Assembly (NCBI GenBank): GCA_026692845.1
Contig: JAPLNM010000103.1
Coordinates: forward strand, 1 to 50,890
DNA from: Planctomycetota bacterium
GTDB taxonomy: Bacteria; Planctomycetota; Planctomycetia; Pirellulales; Pirellulaceae
DNA: 50,890 nt
Direction of reading: 5' to 3'
A model generated the notes under the pieces. That model saw only the letters and a program-made list of their open reading frames with translations. It had not been told where the DNA came from and ran no database searches. Shown here piece by piece: positions 17,418 to 25,178 of this stretch. Position 1 is the first letter of the stretch. Each line of letters begins with the position of its first letter. A program made the translations under genes and the position numbers.

Positions 17418-18314
17418 CTAGCGCATCGCGCCGCTTTTGCGAGCGAAGCAATGGCGCATACTCGCAAGGCTCAACAGGACAGTGATGACGATCAACACCA
17501 AGCCGATGGCATCGAATTCGAACCGATCTTTTCCAGAGAACGTTTGGTACATCGCATAGGCGAGCCAGCAAAAATGCGCAGCGGCTAGGCCATCGATCAT
17601 CGATTTGGCTTTGGGGATTTTCCAGCGGTCGGAGATCCAAGCGACGATGGCAAGCGTTTGGATCGCGTGGAGTGCGGCCCCGTGCGGGAATTTCAGAACG
17701 CCGCGCCCGCGCCAGAGGGTAGGGTCCTTGCCTTGGAGCGATTGGAATTGGCCGATCCAGGTGATCAGGTAGCCGACTAAGGCAGAGATACACAGCAATA
17801 GCAATCCCCATCGGATAGCCCAAGCCATCGCTTGGGAGCAGGAATGCATCGCTTTAGGCAACCAGGCGCGGTAAGTGATTTGGAGGACAACAAGCACAGC
17901 GATTGAGATCAGCAGGAGCATTGCCAATTCGATAAGCCCGTTGACGCTACCGCGGTGGTTGAAATGGCTCAGTTCTTTCCGCCATGTTTGGAGGGTAATG
18001 AGAAAGACCTCCAGAAGCAGGGTCAGCGAGAGCGTCTTGCGGATCGCAGGATCGTAGGGGGAGGGTTGGATGATTCCGACGACCCAGAGGCAGGACCAGA
18101 GAGTCACGCCGGTCGAGAGTCCAAAGAGGATCGCTTTGCGAAACGAGAGGGGATCTTCCCAAGATTGATCCAGAAACGGGAATAAGCAAGCGTGGAAGAT
18201 ACCGCTAGCAAGAAGGGCAAGAACGCATGCGAGTTCGAACTGGGAAGTGAGTCCTAATCGCAGCCAATGAATTGGAGTCAGACGGTACGACCCATTCGAC
18301 ATCTTGCCCATCAT
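17418..18314 (-). CDS. Unrecognised polytopic membrane protein
   Basis: The product has 298 residues and seven or eight hydrophobic segments, starting with FELACVLALLASGIFHACLF and ending with FDAIGLVLIVITVLLSL. Conserved-looking polar stretches are DPLSFRKAILFG and LKFPHGAALHAIQ. I cannot assign a family. An AGGAAAGG element upstream could be the ribosome site, and a second start at the next ATG is possible. It is convergent with the Gfo/Idh gene (37-base gap) and has no operon partner. Long open frames on the opposite strand are shadows. Confidence 0.7.
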   Translation of the reverse strand: MMGKMSNGSYRLTPIHWLRLGLTSQFELACVLALLASGIFHACLFPFLDQSWEDPLSFRKAILFGLSTGVTLWSCLWVVGIIQPSPYDPAIRKTLSLTLLLEVFLITLQTWRKELSHFNHRGSVNGLIELAMLLLISIAVLVVLQITYRAWLPKAMHSCSQAMAWAIRWGLLLLCISALVGYLITWIGQFQSLQGKDPTLWRGRGVLKFPHGAALHAIQTLAIVAWISDRWKIPKAKSMIDGLAAAHFCWLAYAMYQTFSGKDRFEFDAIGLVLIVITVLLSLASMRHCFARKSGAMR

Positions 18315-18540
18315 GCAAAGAACCTTTCCTCAGGGATGCTAGTATTTAATTGTACTCGGTTGCCAAGCTTACCTATCGAGCACCGCGACACGGAATGCTA
18401 GCAAACCGGCCCCAGATCTAGGAGCCTGGCGATTTGGGATGGGACGTGATTTCGTAGGGTGTGGTGAAGCGGTCGGCCTATGAATTTCTAAGCCGCCTAT
18501 ACCCACCAATCCACCCTCATCATTTCGCCCCATTGAGCGC

Positions 18541-19127
18541 ATCGACCGCGCAACCCACCATCGAGCATGGCGATCGGTGCCATGGCGATCGGTGCCAGGC
18601 ACGAATAGCTATGGCGAGATTTTGATAGAATGCCAGCAAATCGGCCTCAAATGTAGGTGCCAGGCACATGGCGATCGGTGCCAGGCACATGGCGATCGGT
18701 GCCAGGCACATGGCGATCGGGGAGATTTTGATCGAATGCCAGCAAATCGGCCTCAAATACAGGTGCCAGGCACATGGCGATCGGTGCCAGGCACATGGCG
18801 ATCGGCGAGATTTTGGCAGAATGCCAGGACCTCAGAAGCAGGTGCCAGGCACATGGCGATCGCGATCGGCGAGATTTTGGCCGAATGCCAGCAAATCGAC
18901 CTCAGAAGCAGGTGCCAGGCACATGGCGATCTGGGATGGTAGTAACACCCCTCGGCCTCAATCGCCGTAGTACGGGCTCAGAGGCCCATACTACGACGAA
19001 GATTTTGGCCGAATGCCAGCAAATCGACCTCAGAAGCAGGTGCCAGGCACATGGCGATCTGGGATGGTAGTAACACCCCTCGGCCTCAATCGCCGTAGTA
19101 CGGGCTCAGAGGCCCATACTACGACGA
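18541..19127. repeat. Compound repeat array built on GGTGCCAGGCAC and a second motif
   Basis: GGTGCCAGGCAC, a small palindrome, occurs nine times: 18591, 18656, 18677, 18698, 18762, 18783, 18841, 18911 and 19039. It is often in a 21-bp unit with ATGGCGATC. A second motif, GAGATTTTG followed by GAATGCCAGCAAATCG and CCTCA, alternates with it five times. The array fills most of the gene-free stretch between 18315 and 19417. Open frames through it encode only the repeat and are not genes. It resembles REP-type palindromic repeats, but no transposase is nearby. Confidence 0.85.
18872..19127. repeat. Perfect 128-bp tandem duplication inside the array
   Basis: Bases 18872-18999 are repeated without a visible difference at 19000-19127. 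Each copy holds one GGTGCCAGGCAC unit and a hairpin with arms CGTAGTACGGGC and GCCCATACTACG, which have one mismatch (a G-U pair in RNA). The identity implies a recent event or ongoing homogenisation. Confidence 0.9.
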
Positions 19128-19417
19128 TTGCGTTAGGGGGACAGGCACGCGGCGATAGGGTCCGATCGGGCTGATAATGCTAGCGTTGGATTTCGGCGAA
19201 ATCCGCGAGATTGGCACCTGGGATACCACCGATCGAAGCCCTGCAAACCAGCGCCTGGTGGTAGACTCAGAAGCTTATTTCCAGCCTTTTTCGCCTAGTA
19301 GTCCTTAAGCAGATTGCTATCATCGCTAGGGACGAACCGGGGGTGTTCCGGTCGAACCATCGCTGCGTTGGCGTAAACCACATCTCTTGCTTAACTGTAT
19401 TTGTTGACTTGTTACCC

Positions 19418-20845
19418 ATGCAAAGCCTCCCGATCGTACAAATTCCTGATTCTGAGTCGTCCCTGGGCCTATCTGGAAGCATCCAGGGAAAACGGGGGGC
19501 TTACGCTTTTATCAGTCTGGGTTGTCCGAAAAACCTTGTCGATAGCGAGCAAATGCTGGGGATCCTCCAGCAGCGTGGCTACCAGTTGGTGCAAAATCCT
19601 GAGGAATCGGACTTTGTGGTGATCAACACTTGCGGCTTTATCGAAAACGCAAGAAAGGAATCGTTTGAAGCGATCGACCAAATGCTTGAACTCAAGCGGT
19701 CTGGAAAGATCCGTGGGGTTGTGATCACCGGATGCTTGGCTGAACGCCAGAACGAATCGCTATTGACCGAGCGTCCCGAGATCGATGGACTTGTGGGAGT
19801 TTTCGGCCGCGATGAGATTGGGAACCTAGTCGACCGAATCATGGACGGTCTGGACGAGCAGCGTTCGATCTTTCGGCCTGCTCCTATCCGCGCATTGTCG
19901 GATCACATGCGATTGCAGGTCACCCCCAAGCACTTCGCTTATTTGAAGATCTCCGAAGGATGCGATCGGCTTTGCACTTTCTGTGCGATCCCGAAGATGC
20001 GTGGTAAGCACGCCAGCAAGCCGATGGAGGATATTTTGATCGAGGCTCGTCGCTTGGCCGACTCTGGGGTCCGTGAGTTGATTGTCGTGGCGCAAGACAC
20101 GACGTACTACGGCATCGATATGTTCGGCGAACCGCGGCTTAGGCAACTGCTCGAACAACTCGATCAGGTCGATGGTCTGGATTGGATTCGATTGATGTAT
20201 TTCTACCCGATGTACATCGACCGGGCATTGATGGAAACGATTGGCCAGTCCAAGCGGATCTTGCCCTACATCGACATGCCGCTTCAGCACGCGAGCAACC
20301 CTGTGCTCAAGCGCATGTCGCGCAGAGTGACTCGCGAGTCGACGATCGATATGGTTTCGATGATGCGCGAGACGATCCCTGAGCTTGTACTCCGCACGAC
20401 CATGATCACTGGGTTTCCTGGGGAGACCGACGAGCAGTTTGAAGAACTGGTAGAATTCGTTGACGATCTGCATTTCGAGCGGCTTGGAGTATTCACTTAC
20501 TCGGTCGAATCGGACACCCCTGCATCACGCTTAGACGATCATCTTCCCGAGCGGATCAAGAAGGAACGCCGAAAACGGTTGATGGAAGTCCAGCAGAAAA
20601 ATGCCTTCGATTGGTGCGCCAAGCAACAAGGAAAACGCTTAGACATCCTATTGGACAAGCCGGTCGAGGGAGTTTTGAATTCATGGATCGGCCGATCGTA
20701 TGCCGATGCACCTGACGTCGATGCTTGTGTTTTTGTCACCCCCTCGGACGATGTGGCTTTAAAATCTGGGGATTTGGTCGAGTGCGAGATTGTATCCTCG
20801 AATGCTTACGATCTTGTCGCAGTCGCGACCCGGGTGATCGAATGA
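19418..20845 (+). CDS. rimO: Ribosomal protein S12 methylthiotransferase
   Basis: RimO is a radical-SAM enzyme that adds a methylthio group to an aspartate of ribosomal protein S12. The N-terminal domain has C36 ([12 protein letters not shown]), C72 ([10 protein letters not shown]) and C106 ([10 protein letters not shown]) for the auxiliary cluster. The radical-SAM motif is C182/C186/C189 (CDRLCTFC). The block [18 protein letters not shown] is typical of RimO, not MiaB. A TRAM-like domain ends the protein. I chose ATG 19418 (475 residues), because a longer frame from GTG 19343 adds 25 residues without homology. Neither start has a good ribosome site. The stop overlaps pgsA (ATGA). Confidence 0.93.
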   Translation: MQSLPIVQIPDSESSLGLSGSIQGKRGAYAFISLGCPKNLVDSEQMLGILQQRGYQLVQNPEESDFVVINTCGFIENARKESFEAIDQMLELKRSGKIRGVVITGCLAERQNESLLTERPEIDGLVGVFGRDEIGNLVDRIMDGLDEQRSIFRPAPIRALSDHMRLQVTPKHFAYLKISEGCDRLCTFCAIPKMRGKHASKPMEDILIEARRLADSGVRELIVVAQDTTYYGIDMFGEPRLRQLLEQLDQVDGLDWIRLMYFYPMYIDRALMETIGQSKRILPYIDMPLQHASNPVLKRMSRRVTRESTIDMVSMMRETIPELVLRTTMITGFPGETDEQFEELVEFVDDLHFERLGVFTYSVESDTPASRLDDHLPERIKKERRKRLMEVQQKNAFDWCAKQQGKRLDILLDKPVEGVLNSWIGRSYADAPDVDACVFVTPSDDVALKSGDLVECEIVSSNAYDLVAVATRVIE

Positions 20846-21429
20846 CCCAGAGTGTTTCTCCTCTCTCGACGAATCCCTGGAACGTCCCGAACGCTCTGTC
20901 CTTGATCCGCTTGTTTATGGCCGTTGCTGTTTGTGCATGCATTGAAATACAGTCTTGGACGCCGGCGTTGATTCTATTTGTTATCGCCGCATCGACCGAT
21001 TGGATCGACGGTTGGTGGGCTCGGAAATACCAACAGGTCACCAAGCTCGGGCGGATCCTCGACCCCTTCGTGGATAAAGTCATCATTTGCGGGGCGATGA
21101 TCGCCTTGGCGAGTGCCAAAGATTCACCGATGGCACCTTGGATGGCCACCTTGGTTGTCGCACGCGAGTTGTTGGTCACGAGCCTGCGAGGAATGGTCGA
21201 AGGCCAAGGGGGAGATTTCTCCGCAAAGCAGCTAGGTAAGTGGAAGATGGTCTTGCAGTGTGCAGCAGTGATCGCATCCTTGTTGTACTTAAGGGCCCTG
21301 CCTGAGGTTCCAGCATGGCTCAAAGGATTGGTTCCGATCTGCATCTGGGGTTCGATCCTTTTGACCGTGCTTTCTGCGATTGAATACATCATGGTGATTG
21401 TTCGCAACAAGAAAACAAAGACCGAGTGA
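20842..21429 (+). CDS. pgsA: CDP-diacylglycerol-glycerol-3-phosphate 3-phosphatidyltransferase
   Basis: PgsA makes phosphatidylglycerophosphate, the committed step to phosphatidylglycerol, in the inner membrane. The CDP-alcohol phosphotransferase motif D56-G57-x2-A60-R61-x8-G70-x3-D74-x3-D78 is complete. The product has 195 residues with about four to five helices and the usual [11 protein letters not shown] opening. It is coupled to rimO by a 4-base overlap. The CPBP protease gene follows after 22 bases. Confidence 0.92.
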   Translation: MTQSVSPLSTNPWNVPNALSLIRLFMAVAVCACIEIQSWTPALILFVIAASTDWIDGWWARKYQQVTKLGRILDPFVDKVIICGAMIALASAKDSPMAPWMATLVVARELLVTSLRGMVEGQGGDFSAKQLGKWKMVLQCAAVIASLLYLRALPEVPAWLKGLVPICIWGSILLTVLSAIEYIMVIVRNKKTKTE

Positions 21430-21451
21430 CACAAGTCGGACGTACCTTCTG

Positions 21452-22501
21452 ATGAACCCTGAAGACCTTAGCCCTTTTCAATTGCTCATTACCACGATGG
21501 CGGGATTGTTTTTTTCCGCGTTGTTTGTTGGTTCTATGTTGGTCCATGGCTGGGTACTGGTCGCTTGGAAGCGAGTCATGGTATGGAGTGGATGGCTCAG
21601 AGACCAGGTCCATGATCGCATAGGATTGATCGATCTTCTGGGTTGTTTCGCCTGCATCGCCGTGTCGCAGATTGCCGTTGCAGGTCTGTTTTTCTACGAG
21701 GTCAAGTCCAAGGCTTTAGGGCAAGAAACACTGGGCCCGGGGGAGTTGAAGGATCTGGTTCCTGAGTCTCCTTGGTTCATGCTTGCGGTGTCCTTTTCGC
21801 TGGTCTTAGGCTGTGTCCTATCGGCTTTCTGGACGTGCCTTCGGACGCGCAGAACGCCCAAGCAATTAGGGATGTGGTCTGGTTTGATACCAAGAGACTT
21901 GCTCGTAGGTGCGTTGGTGTTCCTTTGGATTATTCCGTTGGTTCTCACGGTCAACATCGCCGTGACCCAGGCCACGCAGATCGAATACCAGCACCCTGTG
22001 ATCGATTCCTTGCGAGAGAAGTCTTGGGCGTTTCCTCTGCTGTTTACTAGCGCCGTGATCTGCGCTCCGTTTTGGGAGGAGTATGCATTTCGTTTTCTGT
22101 TGGTCAATTGGCTCGAGACGATTCGTCGCCATGGATTCGATTTGAAACGGATCCTCTTTGGATTTCGTCCCCAAGTCGAAGCCCTATCGGAGGTCTCTTT
22201 GTCGGAGGACTCGTCGGAGGACTCTTTGTCAGGTCCGATCGATGGCCAAGAGGAGTCATCCCAAGTCGTAGAGGACCGCTATCCACCTTGGTGGGTTGCG
22301 ATTAGCAGCGGATTGATCTTTGGTTTAGCGCACTTTGAGTACGGAGTCAGTTGGGTACCGTTGGTGGTGCTCGGAACGGTCCTGGCGCGCGTCTACCAGC
22401 TCCAGCGAAGCATTCTTCCATGTTTTCTGATTCACGCGGTGTTTAACTCGTTGGCCATGATCGGTTTTGCAGTCGAGCTTTTTATAAAGACTCCGAAGTA
22501 G
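21452..22501 (+). CDS. CPBP-family intramembrane metalloprotease (CAAX protease/Abi type)
   Basis: This is a polytopic membrane protein of 349 residues with the three CPBP motifs: E209-E210-x3-R214 (FWEEYAFRFL), H294 (GLAHFEYG) and H328 with N332 (HAVFNS). The family includes Rce1-like prenyl proteases and bacterial proteins of self-immunity or unknown role, so the substrate cannot be predicted. An acidic Ser/Glu-rich insert at ~243-277, encoded by short DNA repeats (GGAGGACTC), separates motifs 1 and 2 and probably forms a cytoplasmic loop. The start is ATG 21452. It is the last gene of the rimO-pgsA group and is followed by a likely terminator. Confidence 0.85.
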   Translation: MNPEDLSPFQLLITTMAGLFFSALFVGSMLVHGWVLVAWKRVMVWSGWLRDQVHDRIGLIDLLGCFACIAVSQIAVAGLFFYEVKSKALGQETLGPGELKDLVPESPWFMLAVSFSLVLGCVLSAFWTCLRTRRTPKQLGMWSGLIPRDLLVGALVFLWIIPLVLTVNIAVTQATQIEYQHPVIDSLREKSWAFPLLFTSAVICAPFWEEYAFRFLLVNWLETIRRHGFDLKRILFGFRPQVEALSEVSLSEDSSEDSLSGPIDGQEESSQVVEDRYPPWWVAISSGLIFGLAHFEYGVSWVPLVVLGTVLARVYQLQRSILPCFLIHAVFNSLAMIGFAVELFIKTPK

Positions 22502-22525
22502 AGTCGGGCGAAAATCCGACTTTTC
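22502..22525 (+). terminator. Short hairpin with T-run after the CPBP gene
   Basis: AGTCGG (22502-22507) and CCGACT (22516-22521) form a 6-bp stem with an 8-base loop, running directly into TTTTC. It begins one base after the stop codon. The stem is short, so termination may be weak. Confidence 0.5.
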
Positions 22526-22670
22526 TCGACAATTACCCTTTTTGAGTTTGCTAGCAAATAAGCTTATTTGGAGATTAGGATAGGAAAAGGTCGAAACTAC
22601 CGGGAAGACCTTGTAGGTACTGTGGGCTAGGAATGGATATTGAGTTCCCCATGCAGAGGGTTTTGTCGCG

Positions 22671-24182
22671 ATGATCGACAGCGAGCCGACGAGTATGGGC
22701 GCACCGCCAGTCGAAGAAACATTGGCATTCGATGCGCTAGGGCCGGTCCAGGGCCGACGCGTTAGTATTTCGGTGCTTGTGAGTTTCATCGTTCATCTTG
22801 GTTTGCTCTTGATGTTGGCGGTATGGAGTGTGGGGCTTGGGGCTGGCCGGGGCCAGGGGCTAACGATTGAATCGGGGCAGAGCAGTGGTAGTGAGTTTGA
22901 GAGTTTCCAGATGGATTCGAGCCAGATCCAAGAGGCTCAGGTCGACTCGGTTGACGAGACGAGTTCGTTGGCGAGTCGGTCCTTGAATGAAAAGTTTTTG
23001 GAACGAGTCGAGCCGCAAGACGAAGCGGCCAATGTCATGACTGGGACGTTGGAGCTTGCCCAGCAGGCGGCCAGGGCAACGAGTTCGTCGGCCGGTGGTG
23101 GCGGCTTGGGATTCGCGGAGACCTCTTTAGCGGGGCGATCCAAGGCGAATCGTTCGACGATGGTCCAGCAGCATGGGGGCAATGAGCAGAGCGAGCAAGC
23201 CGTAGCTTGGGCACTTGATTATTTGGCAAGGCATCAGCTCAACGATGGTTCGTGGAGCATGCGTTACGAGGAGTCTTGTGGTCGGAGTTGCGTACCGGGT
23301 TGCGACGGCAAGGATCCTTATCGCTATGGTGCTACGGGATTGGCATTGATGTGTTTTTTGGGGGCGGGTCACACGCAGAATGACGAGCAGTATGGTGAGG
23401 TGGTAACCAAGGGCATTTACTTTTTGCAGCAGAGTCTACGTCGGACTTCGGATTCGGGTTATTGGGTCGACACGGTAGCATCGGCGCAGATGTACGAGCA
23501 TGGGATTGCGACGCTAGCCTTGTGTGAGGCTTATCAGATGACGCGGGCAGGGGAGTTGAAGGAGAGCTGTCAGCTTGCGTTGAATTTCATCCTTAAGGCG
23601 CAGTATCGCGATGGCGGTTGGGACTATCATCCGGGTCGACCGGGAGATCTTTCGATTGCAGGCTGGCAGGTATTGGCGTTGAAGAGTGCAGCGGCCAGTG
23701 ATTTGATTGTACCTCGGGAGGCCGTCGAGGGAGTCGATCGTTTTTTGGATTTGAATCGCGCTGGGGAGTTCATGTTTCGTTATCGGGGTGGCAAGCCGAC
23801 CAAGAGCATGACAGCCATAGGCGTTTTGCTTCAGATTTTCCGGGGCAAGACCAAGGATGCTCGGAGTGTGGCCAATGGGATCGAGTATCTATCCAATCAA
23901 GGTCCCTCGGGTGTGGACATGTATTACAACTACTATGCGACCCAAGCGATGTTTCAGATCGGCGGAAGGGGCTGGAAGAATTGGAATTACACTATGAGGG
24001 ATCTGTTGGTCAAGACACAGTCTCCTAGCGGCCATTTGCGTGGGAGCTGGATGTTCGAGGGAGACCATTCCAATAAGGTTGGGGGTCGATTCTATTCGAC
24101 CTGCATGTCTTGTTTGATCCTTGAGGTTTACTATCGGTATTTACCGGTGTACGGACAGGCGAGCGATGATTTTCGGTTCTGA
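22671..24182 (+). CDS. Membrane-anchored squalene cyclase/prenyltransferase-like toroid protein
   Basis: Of 503 residues, the first ~35 are cytoplasmic, one helix follows (SVLVSFIVHLGLLLMLAVWS, ~34-53), then a Ser/Gln/Glu-rich linker to ~165 and an alpha/alpha toroid domain. QW-like repeats are visible: LNDGSWSM, YRDGGWDYHPGRPGD and SGHLRGSWMF. No DxDD catalytic motif of squalene-hopene cyclases is seen, so an enzymatic terpene role is doubtful. Planctomycetes have many such proteins of unknown function. The start is ATG 22671 with GAGGG upstream. The 22502-22670 spacer holds the terminator and nothing else that I can name. Confidence 0.75.
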   Translation: MIDSEPTSMGAPPVEETLAFDALGPVQGRRVSISVLVSFIVHLGLLLMLAVWSVGLGAGRGQGLTIESGQSSGSEFESFQMDSSQIQEAQVDSVDETSSLASRSLNEKFLERVEPQDEAANVMTGTLELAQQAARATSSSAGGGGLGFAETSLAGRSKANRSTMVQQHGGNEQSEQAVAWALDYLARHQLNDGSWSMRYEESCGRSCVPGCDGKDPYRYGATGLALMCFLGAGHTQNDEQYGEVVTKGIYFLQQSLRRTSDSGYWVDTVASAQMYEHGIATLALCEAYQMTRAGELKESCQLALNFILKAQYRDGGWDYHPGRPGDLSIAGWQVLALKSAAASDLIVPREAVEGVDRFLDLNRAGEFMFRYRGGKPTKSMTAIGVLLQIFRGKTKDARSVANGIEYLSNQGPSGVDMYYNYYATQAMFQIGGRGWKNWNYTMRDLLVKTQSPSGHLRGSWMFEGDHSNKVGGRFYSTCMSCLILEVYYRYLPVYGQASDDFRF

Positions 24183-24305
24183 GATGATCTAGACCAGGAA
24201 ATTATCTTTTGGTTTAGAGCGTAAATCGACCGCTCACGAACCTATTACAATGACGCCGATATACGATGTCCTTCAGTTTCTTTTTGTCCAAATGGAGCTT
24301 ATTCG

Positions 24306-24926
24306 ATGTCTGACAATCCATACGCCCCCTCGGGATCTTCTTACAGCGACGCTCCTTTGGATTCGAATTTTGACTTGAGTCAAGCGGAGTTGATCCGCAA
24401 GAGTCACCTGAATCATGAAGCAAACATTCAGGGTTTTGGCTGTTTGTATATGTTGGGGGGGATCATGGGGATCCTCGTTGGGATCTTCTATATCGGGATT
24501 GGGGTTTTCTTCATGGCCGGTGGCGAACCCCCGCAGGGAACGGCCCCCGGTGCGAATGTCAATCCGATGGTTTCTGGGATCTTCACTACTTTGATAGGAG
24601 TTGTAGTTCTTGCGATCGGCTTGGCTCAATTGTTCGCGGGCCGTTCGATGCAAACGCTCAATCCCTCTGGGAAGATCCTCGCGATCATCGTAGCGGCGAT
24701 TGGCATGCTACTAATTCCGGTTTGTGGAACAGTGATTTCCGGTTACCTATTGTACCTATTGGTGTCTGCCAAAGGGGAGATGATCTTCTCGAGTGGATAC
24801 AAAGAGATCATTGACGCAACCCCGCACATTCGGTATCGGACATCGATCATCGTCTGGATCTTTTTGTTCCTTCTCATCGGAGTCATTTTGCTGGCCGTTC
24901 TCGCAGCAATCTTTGGTGCACGTTGA
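24306..24926 (+). CDS. Small membrane protein with NPYAP N-terminus, function unknown
   Basis: The product has 206 residues with a short Ser/Pro-rich cytoplasmic start (MSDNPYAPSG) and four hydrophobic segments at roughly 47-73, 88-111, 121-152 and 181-204. The NPYxxP start is common in planctomycete membrane proteins. GGAG lies 8 bases before the ATG. It stands alone between the toroid gene and an inverted repeat. No catalytic motif is visible. Confidence 0.7.
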   Translation: MSDNPYAPSGSSYSDAPLDSNFDLSQAELIRKSHLNHEANIQGFGCLYMLGGIMGILVGIFYIGIGVFFMAGGEPPQGTAPGANVNPMVSGIFTTLIGVVVLAIGLAQLFAGRSMQTLNPSGKILAIIVAAIGMLLIPVCGTVISGYLLYLLVSAKGEMIFSSGYKEIIDATPHIRYRTSIIVWIFLFLLIGVILLAVLAAIFGAR

Positions 24927-24946
24927 TCGCTAGGCCTCGGAGGGGA

Positions 24947-25028
24947 ACCACGGAACACACTGAACACACGGAAGGGAGGCCAGGGAGGAACTGCTTTCTT
25001 TTTCCGTGTGTTCCGAGTATTCCGTGGT
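24947..25028. repeat. Imperfect 27-bp inverted repeat of CCACGGAACAC type
   Basis: 24947-24973 and 25002-25028 are complementary at 24 of 27 positions with a 28-base loop. The arms are made of CACGGAA units. A further related piece (TTTCCGTGGTTCG) lies just downstream, near 25053. It fills the spacer between 24926 and 25179. It could fold in RNA but has no T-run, so it is more likely a dispersed palindromic element than a terminator. Confidence 0.8.
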
Positions 25029-25178
25029 GAAAAACGTCTTCTTCTTTCCCGGTTTCCGTGGTTCGAATCCCTCTGGGCAGCTTGGAAATTCTGCTCTTTA
25101 CCCAAATTGACTGTTTATGCTACGGTACCCAATCGTCGTTGTTGGTGGGCAAGGAGGATTCAAGGAGGAGTCTAGGCC

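Noticed and set aside
18577-19070. Open frames on the plus strand encoding RCQAHGDR-type repeats
   Set aside because: They are translations of the repeat array in several frames at once, with no ribosome site and no independent conservation.
18541-19127. Possible CRISPR array
   Set aside because: Units touch each other or alternate with a second conserved motif; there are no unique spacers of even length and no cas genes.
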